Positions 6,678 through 14,566 of a DNA stretch of 43,093 nucleotides are shown here, one piece after another. Numbering within the stretch: position 1 is the first letter of the stretch; each line of letters starts with the position of its first letter. The notes below the pieces were generated by a model that saw only the letters and a list, made by a program, of their open reading frames with translations, ran no database searches and was not told the origin of the DNA. The DNA comes from Alphaproteobacteria bacterium (lineage in GTDB: Bacteria > Pseudomonadota > Alphaproteobacteria > JAQWUY01). The translations under genes were made by a program, and so were the position numbers. The DNA lies in assembly GCA_029250225.1 (NCBI GenBank), contig JAQWUY010000003.1, positions 1 to 43,093 on the forward strand, read 5' to 3'.

Positions 6678-8593
6678 TGAAAATAGGTAAAGTTATATCA
6701 ATAGAGCACGATAAATTTAAAATAAAATTATCTTCAGAAATTATAACAAATTCACTGCACATATCAGGTGAAACATATTATTTTGGTAATATTGGAGGAT
6801 ATGTCAAAATAAAAAATTCTTTAAATGAATGGATTATATGTGAAATAATTTCTATTTTTAATAATGATAATAATTCTGATGATCAATATAGTGCTTTGCC
6901 CAACAGAGACATAATAGCCAAACCTATTGGCTCCCTTTCTTCTAAAAATGATAATTTTAAATTAGGTATTAGCATTTTTCCATCTATTTATTCAAATGTT
7001 GAAATTATAACACATGAAAATATGAATCATATTTTATCTAACGACAACGAGCAAGACAGCGCAGGACAAGTACACTCACACATTAATATTGGTACTAGTA
7101 AAAATCTAATTAATTATCCTGTTAAAATCAGTATAGATAAATTATTCAATATACACAGTGCCATACTTGGAAATTCAGGAAGTGGTAAATCTAATACAAT
7201 TTCTACCATTTTACAGGCAATTATCGAGAAAAAAAATTTTAGTGCTGAGTGTGCTAAAATAGTTATTTTTGATGTTAATGGAGAATACGAAAATGCCATA
7301 GAAAATAAAAAAGAAAATGGTATAAAAATTAAATATTTTAAACCTAATATAGATAAGAAAGATATAAAAGAAATAAAGAAGACAAATCCAAAAAAAAACA
7401 TACCTAAACCATTCTACTTGCCTCATTTTTTATTAGATTTAGATGAGTGGGCTGATTTTTTATTAGCAACTGAAGCCCCACAAAAACTTTTTTTTAAGCA
7501 AGTGAGGCAAGAAAGTATTATATTGAAAAAAATAAGTAATAACAAAAAAAAATTGGGAAATTATATAAAATGCCGAATAACTTCATTAGTAGAAGAAACC
7601 TTAAAAGTAGCTGATAACGATACCTCTGTAATAACAACAAGCCGAAACCTGCTATATAAAATAGAATCAATAATAAAAAATGATAAAATTAATAAAACTG
7701 CTGGAATTGAGAAATTTATAAAAGAATTCATAGGAAAATGTAACCTTGAATATGGGCAAAATAAAGAATTAAAAAAGCATATTGATGGAATATCAAATGA
7801 TGAAAATATAAACAGAGATAAATACAATACCCTAAGAAATAAAAAGATAAAAGCTAATTCTTACTTTGACTATAAATTCATACAAACAGCAGCAGAGTGG
7901 ACTTTACTAGAAGAAGAAGCAAAAGGAAACAAAAGGATTCGTGAACACACCTCAACAATGATATCAAGACTAGAACATTTTACCCAAGACGATGAATGTA
8001 AATTTATGCGAGACGGTAATAAAATAAAATCAAAAAAAGGTTTTTATGATCAATTATTTGAAGATAATCAAATAGTTATTATAGACACCAGTGAACTAAA
8101 CCCTTATTCCTTAGAAACTCTTACTAGTGTAACATCACGAATATTATTTGATTATAAAAAAGAAGCTAACAATCGTAACAAAGAGCCTATTCATTTAATT
8201 TTAGATGAAGCACACAGGTATATAAAAAAGGATACAAAATATATAATTAAGGAAAATATATTTGAAAAAATATCTCGTGAAGGTAGAAAGTTTGCTATTT
8301 ATTTAATGGTATCATCGCAAAGGCCTTCTGAGCTATCTGAAACAGTTTTATCTCAATGTGGAAACTTCATAATACATAGAATACAAAGCCAAATAGATAT
8401 GAATTTTATAGCAAATATTATGCCTTTCTTTTCTGATGATTTTAGAAATAAAATAAAACTGTCTGTACCAGGAGAAGCCCTAATGTTTGGAAATTTCGTG
8501 CCAATGCCTTTACAGGTAAAGATAAAAAAAGCAAACCCTGAACCAAAAAGTAAAAATTGTAATATTCCTGAAGAATGGTTTAAAAAAAGATAA
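6677..8593 (+). CDS. herA: HerA-family ATPase of the SIR2-HerA defence pair
   Basis: 638 residues. An N-terminal beta-rich HAS-barrel-like region (about 1-110) is followed by a RecA/FtsK-type motor: Walker A is GNSGSGKS (165-172) and Walker B is LILDEAH (507-513), with SREGRKF and SSQRPSELSETVLSQCGNFIIHR after it, the usual HerA C-terminal signature. A lysine-rich helical insertion spans roughly 215-430. HerA proteins form hexamers that pump DNA. In housekeeping or archaeal settings they pair with NurA nuclease, but here the partner is a SIR2 protein, the defence arrangement. The start overlaps the sir2 stop by one base. The last two codons and the stop lie inside the right copy of the 22-bp direct repeat, so the boundary of the mobile unit supplies the end of the gene. 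Confidence 0.9.
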   Translation: MKIGKVISIEHDKFKIKLSSEIITNSLHISGETYYFGNIGGYVKIKNSLNEWIICEIISIFNNDNNSDDQYSALPNRDIIAKPIGSLSSKNDNFKLGISIFPSIYSNVEIITHENMNHILSNDNEQDSAGQVHSHINIGTSKNLINYPVKISIDKLFNIHSAILGNSGSGKSNTISTILQAIIEKKNFSAECAKIVIFDVNGEYENAIENKKENGIKIKYFKPNIDKKDIKEIKKTNPKKNIPKPFYLPHFLLDLDEWADFLLATEAPQKLFFKQVRQESIILKKISNNKKKLGNYIKCRITSLVEETLKVADNDTSVITTSRNLLYKIESIIKNDKINKTAGIEKFIKEFIGKCNLEYGQNKELKKHIDGISNDENINRDKYNTLRNKKIKANSYFDYKFIQTAAEWTLLEEEAKGNKRIREHTSTMISRLEHFTQDDECKFMRDGNKIKSKKGFYDQLFEDNQIVIIDTSELNPYSLETLTSVTSRILFDYKKEANNRNKEPIHLILDEAHRYIKKDTKYIIKENIFEKISREGRKFAIYLMVSSQRPSELSETVLSQCGNFIIHRIQSQIDMNFIANIMPFFSDDFRNKIKLSVPGEALMFGNFVPMPLQVKIKKANPEPKSKNCNIPEEWFKKR

Positions 8594-8607
8594 TTCCTGA
8601 GGGGTAT
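8586..8607. repeat. 22-bp direct repeat, right copy, overlapping the herA stop
   Basis: Identical to 4960-4981 over 22 bases. It covers the last two herA codons, the TAA at 8591-8593 and most of the short gap to the convergent Sel1-DUF2971 stop. Between the repeats, one copy included, the unit is 3,626 bp. Confidence 0.85.
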
Positions 8608-8614
8608 TTATTTT

Positions 8615-10666
8615 TTATTGGAATTTTATTTCTGATTTTTTAACCTCGATATCATTTGAATCGCCGAGATATCTTGCATAGAGATATTCTTTGTTCTCGA
8701 CCTTAGGAGCAATAGTTATCGATTTAAAATCAACTTCCGGAGCTTCTACATAAACCCTACTTGTATCAGAACAAGATTTAAGAACTTTTCTTTTAATGTC
8801 ATCTTTAAATGCAAATTGAACTAATCTTATTTCTTTTTCATATGCATAATCATCATATTTAATAATATGAGCTAATTCAGCTAATAATTTTGGTAATTGT
8901 TCATCGTAATCACCATTTATTATCTCATCGATTTGTTTAACTGCTTCTTGCAAATGTTTGAGCGCTTCAAATTGATCTTCAATTTTCAAATCACCTTCTT
9001 TAATTTCTGTAATTTTTTTATTTCTTGGTAAATACATTACTTCATATAAGTTTTGTAAAGTAGCTTGCTGTGAATTATCTAGATTTAAATAATTTTTTTC
9101 AGAAGAATTTTTACTAGGGTTTATTAATTTTTCAATACTCTTTTTAGTCAGGCTTAAACCGACTCCTTTTGAATTATCAGCATAGGTATTCCACATCGGT
9201 AAGTTTTCAGGGTTTCCCTTACAAAAACTTAAAATTAATGGGTAACTATCTTTATAAGTATAGTTTTTGAATTCATCGTGTTCTAAACATTCAAAAAGTG
9301 TTTTCCCTTCCATAGGGTCATTACAACCGTTAACATCACTTAACCTTAATTTGTTGACTGTCTCTTTTTCTATAACCTTTTTAAAAACTTCAAAACTAGT
9401 AAAATGAGTCAAAGAAATTTTATCAACATCCTTTATTTTCAATTCTTTTAAAACAGAGTGAATTTCAAAAACAATCTTAGCCAAAGTTGGAATTTTTTCA
9501 ATTTTGGTTTTTTCTGATTCTTTTTGTTCAGCAAAAAACTGTTTTCTTTCATCAGTAATTCCTATATTTAAAGAGTGTCTATACCATTTTACTGCTTCAT
9601 TAAAATCTGGCCCAACACCACAAGCACCTCGTTCATAAATCGTACCTAAACTAAGCTGAGCATCAGAATTACCGTTATTAGCAGATTTTTCCCACCATTC
9701 AACTGCCTTTTCATCATCTTTCCCAACCCCCTTACCATTAAAATACATAAATCCTAAATTATTTTGAGCATCGGCATTGCCCTGTTGAGCAGATTTTGTA
9801 TACCATTTAACTGCTTTATAAATATTCTCCTCAACTCCATCGCCAAGGTGATAAGCTACCCCTAAATAAAACTGAGCCTTGTCATTATCCTGTTGAGCAG
9901 ATTTTATATACCAATAAACTGCCTTTACAGGATTATTCTCAACTAATTTACCTTCATAATACAAATTCCCTAAATTACATTGAGCATCAGCATTACCTTC
10001 CCCGTTATTAGCAGATTTTTCCCACCATTTAATTGCCTGTTCATAATCTTTTTTACCTCCCCAACCATAATAATAAGCTCGCCCTAAATTAAGTTGAGCA
10101 CCGGCATAACCTTGATCAGCAGATTTTTCCCACCATTCAATTGCCTGTTTATAATCCTGTTTAACTCCGTGACCATTATAATAACAAGAACCTAAATTAT
10201 TTTGAGCAACAGCATTGCCTTGTTGAGCAGATTTTGTAAACCAATAAACTGCCTGTTTATAATCTTGATCAACTCCTTCACCATTATAATAAGCTAGCCC
10301 TAAATTACATTGAGCATTGGCATTACCTTGTTCAACAGATTTTCTGTACCATTTTACCGCTTCATCATAATCCTGTTTAACTCCCCAACCATTACTATAA
10401 GCTTTTCCTAAACGATGTTGAGCTCTAGCATTGCCCTGTTGAGCAGATTTTTTCCACCATTTAAATGCCTGTCGATAATCTTTTTTAACTCCCCAACCAT
10501 TATGATAAAATCGCCCTAGATAATATTGAATTCTTGCATTGCCTTGTTCCTCAATCTCTTTTTCCCGTTCCTTAATCTCTTTTTCCCGTTCCTTAATCTT
10601 TTTTTCCCATTCCTCAATCTTTTTTTTCAATTTATCATCATCATTATTATTATGATCGTCACTCAT
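8615..10666 (-). CDS. Sel1-repeat protein with C-terminal DUF2971 domain
   Basis: 683 residues in three parts. Residues 12-41 are a charged coiled coil with KEREKEI heptads. Residues 43 to about 369 hold nine Sel1-type helical repeats of about 36 residues (each with an LGxxYxxGxGVxxDYxxAxxWxxKSAxxG pattern), a protein-binding solenoid. From about 415 the protein matches DUF2971: LTHFTS, LRLSDVNGCNDPMEG, LSFCKG, LPMWNTYADNSKGVGL and a late EKEIRLVQFAF. DUF2971 has no function that I can name with confidence. No signal peptide, so cytoplasmic. The start at 10666 is preceded by AAAGGAAA and a good promoter at 10713-10741. It converges on herA with 21 bp between stops, so it is not in that operon, but the heptad-rich end echoes the SIR2 tail. 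Solenoid plus C-terminal effector is a common sensor-effector plan; a defence role is inference. Confidence 0.8.
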   Translation of the reverse strand: MSDDHNNNDDDKLKKKIEEWEKKIKEREKEIKEREKEIEEQGNARIQYYLGRFYHNGWGVKKDYRQAFKWWKKSAQQGNARAQHRLGKAYSNGWGVKQDYDEAVKWYRKSVEQGNANAQCNLGLAYYNGEGVDQDYKQAVYWFTKSAQQGNAVAQNNLGSCYYNGHGVKQDYKQAIEWWEKSADQGYAGAQLNLGRAYYYGWGGKKDYEQAIKWWEKSANNGEGNADAQCNLGNLYYEGKLVENNPVKAVYWYIKSAQQDNDKAQFYLGVAYHLGDGVEENIYKAVKWYTKSAQQGNADAQNNLGFMYFNGKGVGKDDEKAVEWWEKSANNGNSDAQLSLGTIYERGACGVGPDFNEAVKWYRHSLNIGITDERKQFFAEQKESEKTKIEKIPTLAKIVFEIHSVLKELKIKDVDKISLTHFTSFEVFKKVIEKETVNKLRLSDVNGCNDPMEGKTLFECLEHDEFKNYTYKDSYPLILSFCKGNPENLPMWNTYADNSKGVGLSLTKKSIEKLINPSKNSSEKNYLNLDNSQQATLQNLYEVMYLPRNKKITEIKEGDLKIEDQFEALKHLQEAVKQIDEIINGDYDEQLPKLLAELAHIIKYDDYAYEKEIRLVQFAFKDDIKRKVLKSCSDTSRVYVEAPEVDFKSITIAPKVENKEYLYARYLGDSNDIEVKKSEIKFQ
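10556..10618 (-). repeat. Three 21-bp tandem units encoding heptads at the Sel1-DUF2971 N-terminus
   Basis: Units lie at 10556-10576, 10577-10597 and 10598-10618. The first two are identical and the third has four changes. They encode the heptads KEREKEI, KEREKEI and a diverged EEWEKKI. The same period and residue type recur at the SIR2 C-terminus (6591-6674), although the DNA is different. Confidence 0.85.
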
Positions 10667-10712
10667 AGTGGTATTTCCTTTACAATTTTATGTGGTATAT
10701 TTTTAACACCAT

Positions 10713-10741
10713 TAAATATAGTAAAAGTACTTAATTCACAA
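10713..10741 (-). promoter_or_regulatory. Sigma-70 type promoter for Sel1-DUF2971
   Basis: On the minus strand TTGTGA (10741-10736) and TATTTA (10718-10713) are separated by 17 bp. The leader would be about 40 bases to the ATG at 10666. Confidence 0.5.
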
Positions 10742-10756
10742 CCATATAATAAAAAA

Positions 10757-10773
10757 AATTCCCGCGGGGGGTA
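10757..10773. repeat. Degenerate third copy of the direct-repeat core
   Basis: AATTCCCGCGGGGGGTA resembles the core AATTCCTGAGGGGTA of the repeats at 4960 and 8586, with two substitutions and two extra G. It is the most GC-rich patch in a very AT-rich gap and sits just outside the tRNA-linked repeat at 10782. If related, it would bound the Sel1-DUF2971 gene on the right as the copy at 8586 does on the left. Confidence 0.4.
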
Positions 10774-10781
10774 AAATGGGT

Positions 10782-10858
10782 AATAAAAAAGTACGCATTA
10801 ACCTTATAAAAGATTTTATGCGTACTTTTTTTAATTGATGCTAACGGCAAGATTTAAA
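10782..10858. repeat. Direct repeat of terminator plus decayed tRNA-Leu 3' end (left copy)
   Basis: By hand alignment this 77-bp stretch matches 14283-14360 at about 71 of 78 positions (six substitutions and one missing T), same orientation. It contains the bidirectional terminator and then a decayed copy of the last 20 or so bases of tRNA-Leu(UAA). A tRNA 3' end repeated away from an intact tRNA is the usual footprint of an element integrated at that tRNA. Confidence 0.75.
10785..10832. terminator. Bidirectional rho-independent terminator, copy A
   Basis: Perfect 14-bp arms at 10785-10798 and 10818-10831: six A, then GTACGCAT, complementary to ATGCGTAC followed by a T run. Either strand ends in T after the stem. 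It serves the TonB-receptor gene, which ends at 10880 on the minus strand. Confidence 0.85.
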
Positions 10859-10868
10859 ATCCTGCCGT
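10844..10868 (-). terminator. Hairpin just after the TonB-receptor stop, inside the tRNA remnant
   Basis: ACGGCAAGATTT (10844-10855) pairs with AAATCCTGCCGT (10857-10868) apart from one A-C mismatch; the innermost pairs must open because the loop is one base. It lacks its own T run but precedes copy A of the terminator. Its left arm is the copied tRNA-Leu T-arm, so it may be an accidental product of the decayed tRNA end. Confidence 0.4.
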
Positions 10869-10879
10869 ATTGTTTAGTA

Positions 10880-13027
10880 TTAGAATGAAACTTTATATCC
10901 AACCCATACAGAACGATAGCCTTTTCTCTTTTCTACTGTCGTCGTCGTCTTTTTTAACACTGATGAATGGTAGCCTTGTTTAAACAAGTTAGTAACAGAT
11001 GCATATATTGCCCCACCATTATTCAGTTCGTATTGTGCGTACACATCGACATAGTTTGTACCTTTTATAGTTGTGGTTTTTTTACCATTTACTTCAGTAC
11101 GGCCTTTCTCAAACTTAGAAGATATTGACGCATATAGGCGTTTATATTTCCAACCTATTGTAGAGTTTGCAATGAAATCTGATTGACCATTAAATATACT
11201 GATAGAACCATCTTTCTTTCTTAGTTTAGATGACATTATCGTTTGGTTTAAATCAAGACTAACAGTACCTGGGATAATTGGTTTAAGGAAATTCACATCA
11301 AATTTTTGTGAAAGTTCTAGACCTTGAACATGGCCGTTACCAACATTTTCAGGACGCAAAACTGTATAGGTTGCACTATCAATTTCTTTAGTTTCACCTG
11401 TATCAACTTCTTCTTGAATTACATTTTTGATATTTCTACGGAATATGTTTGCAGATAAATTATATTCTCCACCATTGTAGGTTACACCCATATCAAATGT
11501 GTCAGCTTTTTCCGCAAGCAAGTTAGGATTCCCGCGTTCAACTTCTGTACCCTTCGGTTCTTTTTCCCAAGGAACTAATTGTTGATAGCTAGGTCTGTTA
11601 ACTTTCTTAGAATAAGCCATTGTGAAGTTTGTCATATCGTTAAGCTTATAATTAGATATTATAGATGGTAAAAAATTCTGATTAGATGTATTTGTCGTCT
11701 CAGTCGCAGTAACACCTTTTCTCTTTATTTTTTCAAATCTAATACCTGGTAATACTGTCCAACCATTTTTAAACTTAGCTTCATTTTGAATATAAAAAGC
11801 AGTATATTTTTCATTTAAAGAATAAATCTCTTCTTTATCTTCATCTGGACTTAAAACACCCTTTTTATATACTACTATATTTCTATTATGATTGTTGTCG
11901 CGATAAACAAAACCTGTTTTGATTGTATTAATATCATCATATGGTTTTGTCATATCAGAACTTAAACGAGTTAAAGTATTTGCTTGTTTTTCAATGCTGT
12001 GTGTTTTTGCAATATTTGCTACAACACCTGTATCATTATCAATTTCATATTCATTTTTATCTTTTGTAAAATTCGTTTTAACTCTACTGATAGAGGTATT
12101 AAGATTAATATTATTAGCAAAAGTATGATCATTAACAATAGTTAAACCAGCGGTAAGCGAAGGATGTTCTCTATAATCATATTCATTCTTATCAATTGTA
12201 GTGTTTCCAGTGCCATTATTATATGCAATATTTAATTCATTTTTATCGCGTATTTTGTTTAATTTTAAATAAATAGGGCTAAAAGTAATAGTTCCTCTGT
12301 TATAAGATTTCTCTAAATTACCCATCACTCCAGTAGTGATTTTTGTTTGAGTTACAACATCTTTATCTCTCTCATAATTATTTGGAGTATCAGAATCAAT
12401 AGCAAGTTTTGTTTCGTATTTCGCATTCACATATTTAGAATTGGAAATAGAAAAATTAGCTTTTAATGTCGGGGAAATAACTTTATTCACATATAAAGAA
12501 GTTAAATGTCCATACTTTGAATTCATCGCTCCACTAGATACATCAAAAGAATATGTGTTTTTATTTGTCGGCTTTCTAGTATTCATATCAATGCGACCAC
12601 CAATACCATCTGCATTATATGATGCAGAAGCATTATTTATTATTTTCACTTCACCGATCATTGGAGTTGGAATTATATCAACTTTAAAATATCGGCTATT
12701 TTCATCACCGTACGATGGTAACTCTATTCCATCAACACTTATTCTAGTATAATTTTGATTAAGGCCGCGTAATTTAATTACTTCTTTTTCACCTGGTTTT
12801 TCAGAACTACTAATCCCTACTCCACGCTTTAAAACATCATATACAGAAAAAGAATTTACTTGTTTAGTAAAATCTTCTCTTTTAATTGAGTTGACCATAC
12901 TAGTATCTTTTTCATTTATAAGTTTTTTCGTCGTAACAACTTTGGGAAGATTTTTTTCCGCGTGCGCAGGCATTATTACCGCCAATACTGCTAGTATATA
13001 CATGTACTGTAATTTATTTTTTATCAT
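10880..13027 (-). CDS. TonB-dependent outer-membrane receptor
   Basis: 715 residues from the chosen ATG. An upstream in-frame ATG at 13063 would add 12 residues, but the ATG at 13027 has GGTAGGA about 8 nt before it and starts a clean signal peptide (MIKNKLQYMY..., cleavage near AHA-EKN). A TonB-box-like KVVTT follows. The plug domain (about 55-165) shows VYDVLKRGVGI, LRGLNQNYTRISVDGIELP, and NNASASYNADGIGGRIDM. The 22-strand barrel ends with VSF, an aromatic last residue as needed for outer-membrane insertion. These receptors import iron-siderophores, haem, B12 or sugars using TonB-ExbB-ExbD, none of which is in the window. The neighbour is a divergent ABC membrane domain, suggesting a shared substrate, unidentified. 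The gene lies between two copies of a tRNA-linked repeat and may be acquired. Confidence 0.9.
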   Translation of the reverse strand: MIKNKLQYMYILAVLAVIMPAHAEKNLPKVVTTKKLINEKDTSMVNSIKREDFTKQVNSFSVYDVLKRGVGISSSEKPGEKEVIKLRGLNQNYTRISVDGIELPSYGDENSRYFKVDIIPTPMIGEVKIINNASASYNADGIGGRIDMNTRKPTNKNTYSFDVSSGAMNSKYGHLTSLYVNKVISPTLKANFSISNSKYVNAKYETKLAIDSDTPNNYERDKDVVTQTKITTGVMGNLEKSYNRGTITFSPIYLKLNKIRDKNELNIAYNNGTGNTTIDKNEYDYREHPSLTAGLTIVNDHTFANNINLNTSISRVKTNFTKDKNEYEIDNDTGVVANIAKTHSIEKQANTLTRLSSDMTKPYDDINTIKTGFVYRDNNHNRNIVVYKKGVLSPDEDKEEIYSLNEKYTAFYIQNEAKFKNGWTVLPGIRFEKIKRKGVTATETTNTSNQNFLPSIISNYKLNDMTNFTMAYSKKVNRPSYQQLVPWEKEPKGTEVERGNPNLLAEKADTFDMGVTYNGGEYNLSANIFRRNIKNVIQEEVDTGETKEIDSATYTVLRPENVGNGHVQGLELSQKFDVNFLKPIIPGTVSLDLNQTIMSSKLRKKDGSISIFNGQSDFIANSTIGWKYKRLYASISSKFEKGRTEVNGKKTTTIKGTNYVDVYAQYELNNGGAIYASVTNLFKQGYHSSVLKKTTTTVEKRKGYRSVWVGYKVSF

Positions 13028-13178
13028 TTTTTTTCCTACCATATTAAGAATATTATTAACCATAGAAACAGGTGTTAAATAATTAGTGTTGATTAATCTA
13101 AAAATACTTGATTAGTATTGTAAGATTTTTTTGTGATTAATATATAGAACTGTAAAAGTACTTTATATCATAGATGAC

Positions 13179-13206
13179 AATATAACTATTTCTTTTTGTT
13201 TGTCAA
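13179..13206 (-). promoter_or_regulatory. Sigma-70 type promoter for the TonB receptor
   Basis: On the minus strand a perfect TTGACA (13206-13201) and TATATT (13184-13179) are 16 bp apart. The leader would be about 145 bases. I see no clear Fur box over it. Confidence 0.6.
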
Positions 13207-13246
13207 TAATATAATTAAAACAATACTTTATAAGTTATTTATATTG

Positions 13247-13273
13247 TTGACACATCTTAAAATTTCATATAGT
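13247..13273 (+). promoter_or_regulatory. Possible promoter for the ABC membrane-domain gene
   Basis: A perfect TTGACA at 13247-13252 and TATAGT at 13268-13273 are 15 bp apart, a short spacing. The two divergent -35 elements are only about 40 bp apart, so one regulator could control both genes. Confidence 0.45.
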
Positions 13274-13333
13274 ACTGCATAATAATTCTACAAAATTCAA
13301 AGTTTAAAATTTCATTAAAAATTAGGATTTACA

Positions 13334-14272
13334 ATGTTAAATATAAAAATATTCAAATACAAATTACGTTATATGTACGCGCTTGAATTGTATAAACAAA
13401 TGGTAAACCTACTTCTAAAACATCCTTGGTTATTGTTGCTTACGATATTACCTAATATTATTAATTTAATGTTAAAACCTGCTGAGGCGTGGCTAGCAAA
13501 AGAAGTGTTTAGTGAAGTTATTAAAGGTGATAATAGTTTTTTATTAACATCTTTATTACAATACATTCCTATCGTAATTGGAATATTTATCGTATTATCT
13601 TTGTTGGAAATGTCTGAAAAGATGACTGACAAAATGTTAGATGAAAGACTATATATAAGCACTCAACGACTTTGGTTTTCCCGCAAAAAAAATAATTCTA
13701 GTGTGTCCGAAGATATAAGTAAATCAGTATATGATTGTAAATTAGCCAGAAAATCTCTTGATATTTTGAAAAAAGATATTTGGGTTGTTATTGTTGGCTT
13801 ACCATCTGTTATTATTTGGCAAATATCATTAGCTGAAGAATATGTTTTGCCTTTATTAATTGTTGGTATTTTCCCTTTTTTAATCAGTCTATGTTTTGGT
13901 AAACTTATTGCAAAATATAGTAATTATTCCTTACAGTTCATCAGCTCTGTATCATCGGCCATTGCCAATAATAATGTCAAAGATATGTACACAGAACAAG
14001 AAAAATACTACAAAACAAAATTAAGTGGCGAATGGTGGCAACAATGCAGTGAGGTTTTATCTAATACCTCACATTGGTTAATTATGGCAATAATGATATT
14101 GTTATCCGTATATGATATAATTCCGTTATTACCGAAAGAACTATCTCCGCCTGATGTAGCTGCGTTTTTAGTAAACTTAAAATTAATTAACAAACCGTTT
14201 CAAGAATTAGTGGCATTATACAATGAATTGCACAAAGCCTACCCTGCAATAAAAAGAGTACTTCGCCCGTAA
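13334..14272 (+). CDS. ABC-exporter-type membrane domain without ATPase domain
   Basis: 312 residues with about five to six hydrophobic segments (near 26-45, 74-90, 150-166, 171-190, 247-268 and possibly 275-290). The pattern and the closing stretch AAFLVNLKLINKPFQELVALYNELHKAYPAIKRV resemble the last membrane helix and exit of ABC exporter halves, where the ATP-binding domain normally follows. Here the protein stops at once (VLRP, stop at 14270-14272) and 10 bp later the tRNA-linked repeat begins, so the ATPase half, about 250 residues, is absent. Either it works with an ATPase encoded elsewhere or it was cut when the cassette was formed. It is divergent from the TonB receptor with facing promoters, which suggests inner-membrane handling of the same ligand. 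No strong ribosome site (AGGATTTACA before the ATG). Family assignment is moderate. Confidence 0.6.
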   Translation: MLNIKIFKYKLRYMYALELYKQMVNLLLKHPWLLLLTILPNIINLMLKPAEAWLAKEVFSEVIKGDNSFLLTSLLQYIPIVIGIFIVLSLLEMSEKMTDKMLDERLYISTQRLWFSRKKNNSSVSEDISKSVYDCKLARKSLDILKKDIWVVIVGLPSVIIWQISLAEEYVLPLLIVGIFPFLISLCFGKLIAKYSNYSLQFISSVSSAIANNNVKDMYTEQEKYYKTKLSGEWWQQCSEVLSNTSHWLIMAIMILLSVYDIIPLLPKELSPPDVAAFLVNLKLINKPFQELVALYNELHKAYPAIKRVLRP

Positions 14273-14282
14273 ATCTATTAGA

Positions 14283-14360
14283 AATAAAAAAGTACGCATT
14301 AACCTTGTAAAAGATTTTATGCGTACTTTTTTTTAATTGGTGCCCACGGCAAGACTTGAA
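14283..14360. repeat. Direct repeat of terminator plus tRNA-Leu 3' end (right copy)
   Basis: The counterpart of 10782-10858. Here the tRNA part is intact, so this is the original and the left one the copy. The two copies are 3.5 kb apart and enclose the TonB receptor and the ABC membrane domain. Confidence 0.75.
14286..14334. terminator. Bidirectional rho-independent terminator, copy B
   Basis: The same 14-bp arms as copy A, at 14286-14299 and 14319-14332, with an eight-T run. It ends the ABC membrane-domain gene from the left and tRNA-Leu from the right. Confidence 0.85.
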
Positions 14361-14425
14361 CTTGCACGCCCATAAAGAGCGACAGATTTTAAGTCTGTTG
14401 CGTCTACCAATTCCGCCACGTGGGC
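14338..14425 (-). tRNA. tRNA-Leu, anticodon UAA
   Basis: 88 nt including an encoded CCA. The acceptor stem GCCCACG pairs with CGTGGGC, the D-arm has GGCGGAATTGGTAGAC, the anticodon loop is CTTAAAA with anticodon UAA (reads UUA/UUG), a long variable arm marks class II, and the T-arm is GTTCAAGTC. Its 3' end is the segment duplicated at 10838-10858. Confidence 0.97.
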
Positions 14426-14566
14426 TGAAATTAAGTAATGAAACCTAAATCATTGGTATGTTTTGCCACTTTTACATTTAAAAAGCAAGTGTTTTTTTAC
14501 TTTTATATCTAAAAATTATTTTTTTGTTCTTAACAATAAAATATAGAGCAATATCAACGACTAAAA

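Noticed and set aside
6677-8593. HerA-NurA DNA-repair pair
   Set aside because: No NurA-like nuclease is adjacent; the overlapping partner is a SIR2-domain protein, which is the defence arrangement.
10526-10774. A plus-strand frame rich in FPFLNLF repeats
   Set aside because: It is the complement of the 21-bp heptad repeats of the Sel1-DUF2971 gene; the repeat, not selection, keeps it open.
13028-13063. Longer start for the TonB receptor at 13063
   Set aside because: The added 12 residues precede a complete signal peptide, and the ribosome site fits the ATG at 13027.
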